Shown here: piece by piece, positions 6,179 through 7,676 of the stretch
How the letters are laid out: every line of letters starts with the position of its first letter
Position numbering within the stretch: position 1 is the first letter of the stretch
Origin: Treponema sp.
GTDB lineage: Bacteria > Spirochaetota > Spirochaetia > Treponematales > Breznakiellaceae
Length of the DNA: 7,676 nt
NCBI GenBank assembly: GCA_031274565.1
Contig: JAISPY010000073.1
Location: forward strand, 1 to 7,676
Reading direction: 5' to 3'
Made by a program: the position numbers and the translations under genes
Notes under the pieces: generated by a model
Seen by the model: the letters and a program-made list of their open reading frames with translations, nothing else
Told to the model about the DNA's origin: nothing
Database searches by the model: none

Positions 6179-7506
6179 CCGCCTCTGGCGTGAGCGATAA
6201 CAGAAAGCAGAAAATCTTCCCAGGTTGGAAACTCAAAAGCCCAGAAAAAGGTACGCAGGGCGTTATAGAATTCATCCCGCCGCCCGAAATACCCGCGGGC
6301 TTTTATAAAGTCTTCATCGCACAGTATCATCAAGCCGTGAACCAGAAACGCTAGCAGGTTCAAGACGCAATAGACCTCGCTGGCGTGGTTCTCCCCGTGT
6401 CCGAAGTTATGTTCAAGGTGATATCCGTAGTTCTTCAGGACGTTGTTGTTTTCGTGCTCTAGCTTCCAACGGGCGCGGGCGCACTCCGTAAACAGGGCGG
6501 CATTCTCTTTACTTACCGTTTTATCGGTGATCCAACTATTTTTATAGGTGATTTTACCCTTTTCCCTGTTGTATATCTCGAAATACAGGTAATTGACCGG
6601 GAGTTTTTCACCGTCGGCGCGGTTTTCAAGGCCGTTTATCCACTTATAACGGTATTCAAGGTGATTCCTCCCCGTCATGACGGTAGTTTTCAGCGTTTCG
6701 GGAACACCCCACTCGACCTGTTCGGCTATCCAGGGGTGAGATTCGTCTTTGCAGGTGAATATGAAGCTCAATCCCTGGCCGAGAACCGCCTTGCAAGTAC
6801 CGTGATTGGCATATAAATCGTCTCCCAGCACGGTTGCCCGCAATGTTTTATAGTATGTCCCGTGTTTTTCGAGCAGTCTCGCCGCCGCCTTCCGTTCGCA
6901 ATCCTGCTTTTGCTTTTCATAATTCACCTTTGACAGTTCTTCCCTGGTGTCTTCGTTCCGGATCATTTCCGGCGCCAGAGGCAGCACCACCTCTCCTCCG
7001 GGGCGCACTATAACCGCTGCCGTCATACTGTGATAATAGGTCGTTTTCCCGTTCTTTGTGAGGTGTAAACAGTGTTCGCAACGCACTTTTTCCGAAGAAT
7101 GATACCAAACCCCGTCCAGCGCTAGCAAAACACCGCCGTCCAGCACCGGGTATTGCTCCAAAACACCGTATTGCTCCGCCAAACCGAGGCCGTCGCGGAA
7201 GTTCTCATCAAACTCTCCGGGGGCTATCCCGTCTATCAGCATCGTTATCTGGTTGTTACACGGTATTTCTTTTACTTTCAGGATGTTTTCCGCGTTCTTC
7301 CGCTGATTTCCCCGGTCTAGCGAATCCTGATAGCTCAGCATTGACAGATGCTGGAAGAAAAACAGCCCGAAGGCGCTCTTTATCGCGTCGGCGAATTCGT
7401 AGGTTAAATTAAAACCTTCCCGCCGCTTCCATTCTGGGTTTTCTCCGACCCTCTTTCCTGTTTCCTCAAACCGGCGGAGTTCCGCCGCTACTATTCCCCT
7501 GCCCAT
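6175..7506 (-). CDS. DDE transposase of the insertion sequence
   Basis: A 443-residue transposase with an RNase H-like DDE fold, catalysing excision and insertion of the element. Visible catalytic stations are Asp131 (LLALDGVWY), Asp229/Asp230 (VLGDDLYANH) and Glu350 in RWKLEHENNN (compare RWRIE in Tn5-type enzymes), followed by the family hallmark GYHLEHNFGHG (361-371). A CEHC pair (143-146) follows the first Asp, as I recall in the ISNCY/IS4-like group with the LDG and CENC motifs. The gene is intact with no frameshift. The ATG at 7506 has no ribosome binding site, and an in-frame TAA lies just upstream, so the start cannot be much earlier. The stop codon lies in the left terminal repeat. 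It is not part of any operon. The transposase call is firm; the family name is from memory. Confidence 0.93.
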   Translation of the reverse strand: MGRGIVAAELRRFEETGKRVGENPEWKRREGFNLTYEFADAIKSAFGLFFFQHLSMLSYQDSLDRGNQRKNAENILKVKEIPCNNQITMLIDGIAPGEFDENFRDGLGLAEQYGVLEQYPVLDGGVLLALDGVWYHSSEKVRCEHCLHLTKNGKTTYYHSMTAAVIVRPGGEVVLPLAPEMIRNEDTREELSKVNYEKQKQDCERKAAARLLEKHGTYYKTLRATVLGDDLYANHGTCKAVLGQGLSFIFTCKDESHPWIAEQVEWGVPETLKTTVMTGRNHLEYRYKWINGLENRADGEKLPVNYLYFEIYNREKGKITYKNSWITDKTVSKENAALFTECARARWKLEHENNNVLKNYGYHLEHNFGHGENHASEVYCVLNLLAFLVHGLMILCDEDFIKARGYFGRRDEFYNALRTFFWAFEFPTWEDFLLSVIAHARGG

Positions 7507-7512
7507 GAGGGC

Positions 7513-7541
7513 ATTTTATCATATATTTTTGTAAAAGTAAA
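7513..7541 (-). promoter_or_regulatory. Likely transposase promoter overlapping the right IS end
   Basis: On the minus strand, TTTACT (7541-7536, inside the terminal repeat), a 17-base spacer and TAAAAT (7518-7513) form a good sigma-70-like promoter. TAAAAT ends 6 bases before the ATG, so the message would be leaderless or nearly so. An alternative -10 is TATGAT a few bases upstream. Transposase binding to the repeat would cover the -35 box, offering self-repression. Confidence 0.45.
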
Positions 7542-7553
7542 ATCGCTGTGGCT

Positions 7554-7575
7554 GAAGCAGCAATTTTACTTTTAG
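7554..7575 (+). repeat. 22-bp direct repeat, right copy (extra IS left-end sequence outside the element)
   Basis: A perfect copy of 6157-6178 lying 9 bp (or 5 bp counting GAAG as part of the repeat) outside the right IS end. With the right end it forms a near-perfect hairpin: arms 7531-7548 and 7558-7575, 9-base loop. The sequence after 7575 departs from the IS interior, so only the terminus of a second copy is present. Confidence 0.9.
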
Positions 7576-7676
7576 AGAGACTGAGAAGTGTAGACAAGAA
7601 ATTCTCATAAAATATGCAACCAGCGGGTAATTTTTTGCCTCTCCATTGGCTTGCGGTGGCGGTTTTTTCACTTTGG
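7576..7676. other. Right flank of the IS, possible remnant of an interrupted upstream gene
   Basis: About 100 bases outside the element. On the minus strand two frames are open across it. One begins at a GTG at 7671 (VKKPPPQANGEAKNYP) and runs through the repeat into the IS. Joined at the 22-bp repeat to the left flank, this frame would end ATQGFLFSIYLRG with a TGA overlapping the lipoprotein ATG. The composition is not clearly coding and I do not recognise the peptide, so this is only a candidate fragment. Confidence 0.25.

Larger units (their letters stand above)
6161..7548 (-). mobile_element. Insertion sequence, about 1.39 kb, IS4-superfamily-like (possibly ISNCY/ISDol1-type)
   Basis: Terminal inverted repeats of 17 bp bound the element: CAGCAATTTTACTTTTA at 6161-6177 and, on the other strand, CAGCGATTTTACTTTTA at 7532-7548 (16 of 17 identical). 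One transposase gene fills it and its stop codon lies inside the left repeat. No clean short target duplication is visible: the 9 bases outside each end (AGCACGAAG and TGGCTGAAG) agree at only 5 positions. A third copy of the left-end repeat lies 9 bp beyond the right end. The element appears structurally complete. Confidence 0.85.

Noticed and set aside
6117..6275. N-terminal extension of the lipoprotein from an ATG at 6275
   Set aside because: It would run through the insertion sequence and overlap the transposase C-terminus. The signal peptide begins properly at the ATG at 6116.
6157..7575. 22-bp direct repeat read simply as a long target-site duplication
   Set aside because: The repeat also matches the IS right end in inverse orientation at 16 of 17 bases, and the element would then lack its stop codon and have poor terminal repeats. 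Kept as an alternative, not as the main reading.

Overview
The window looks like a piece of a spirochete chromosome, most likely a Treponema of the termite-gut type (for example relatives of T. primitia or T. azotonutricium). This rests on my recollection of the treponemal SLBB-domain export protein at the left edge, on the base composition (roughly half G+C), and on a nickel-handling gene pair that would suit an anaerobe with nickel enzymes. The species cannot be fixed from this sequence alone.

Left part, plus strand (1-3541). The window opens inside a polysaccharide-export/SLBB protein whose start lies upstream of base 1. After an 80-bp gap come two one-base-overlapping genes: a small His-rich protein and a CooT-like nickel-binding protein carrying an extra, unrecognised C-terminal domain. 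They are followed by an HtrA/Deg-type membrane-anchored serine protease with an intact catalytic triad and one PDZ domain. Its leader contains a near-perfect dyad just ahead of a strong ribosome binding site.

Middle, minus strand (3591-6116). A radC-family JAMM-domain gene converges on the protease gene. Upstream of radC is a non-coding stretch with a perfect 7+7 dyad and a T-rich hairpin that points the wrong way for any annotated gene. Then comes a poorly resolved stretch of small minus-strand reading frames (4428-4978), one of which (63 codons) has a good ribosome binding site. These sit just downstream of a lipoprotein of the predicted-aminopeptidase family (COG4324-like, HExxH zinc motif).

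Right part (6157-7676). An IS4-superfamily-like insertion sequence of about 1.39 kb, with one 443-aa DDE transposase and 17-bp terminal inverted repeats, lies 44 bp upstream of the lipoprotein start codon. A third copy of its terminal repeat, in the orientation of the left end, lies only 9 bp outside the right end. This makes a 22-bp direct repeat around the element and an IRR-spacer-IRL junction. The insertion probably separated the lipoprotein gene from its original upstream sequence, of which about 100 bp are visible at the right edge.

I found no CRISPR array, tRNA or rRNA. No gene cluster here reads as an obvious new defence or biosynthetic system. The items most worth a second look are the His-rich/CooT-fusion pair, the unusual IS junction, and the small-ORF region.
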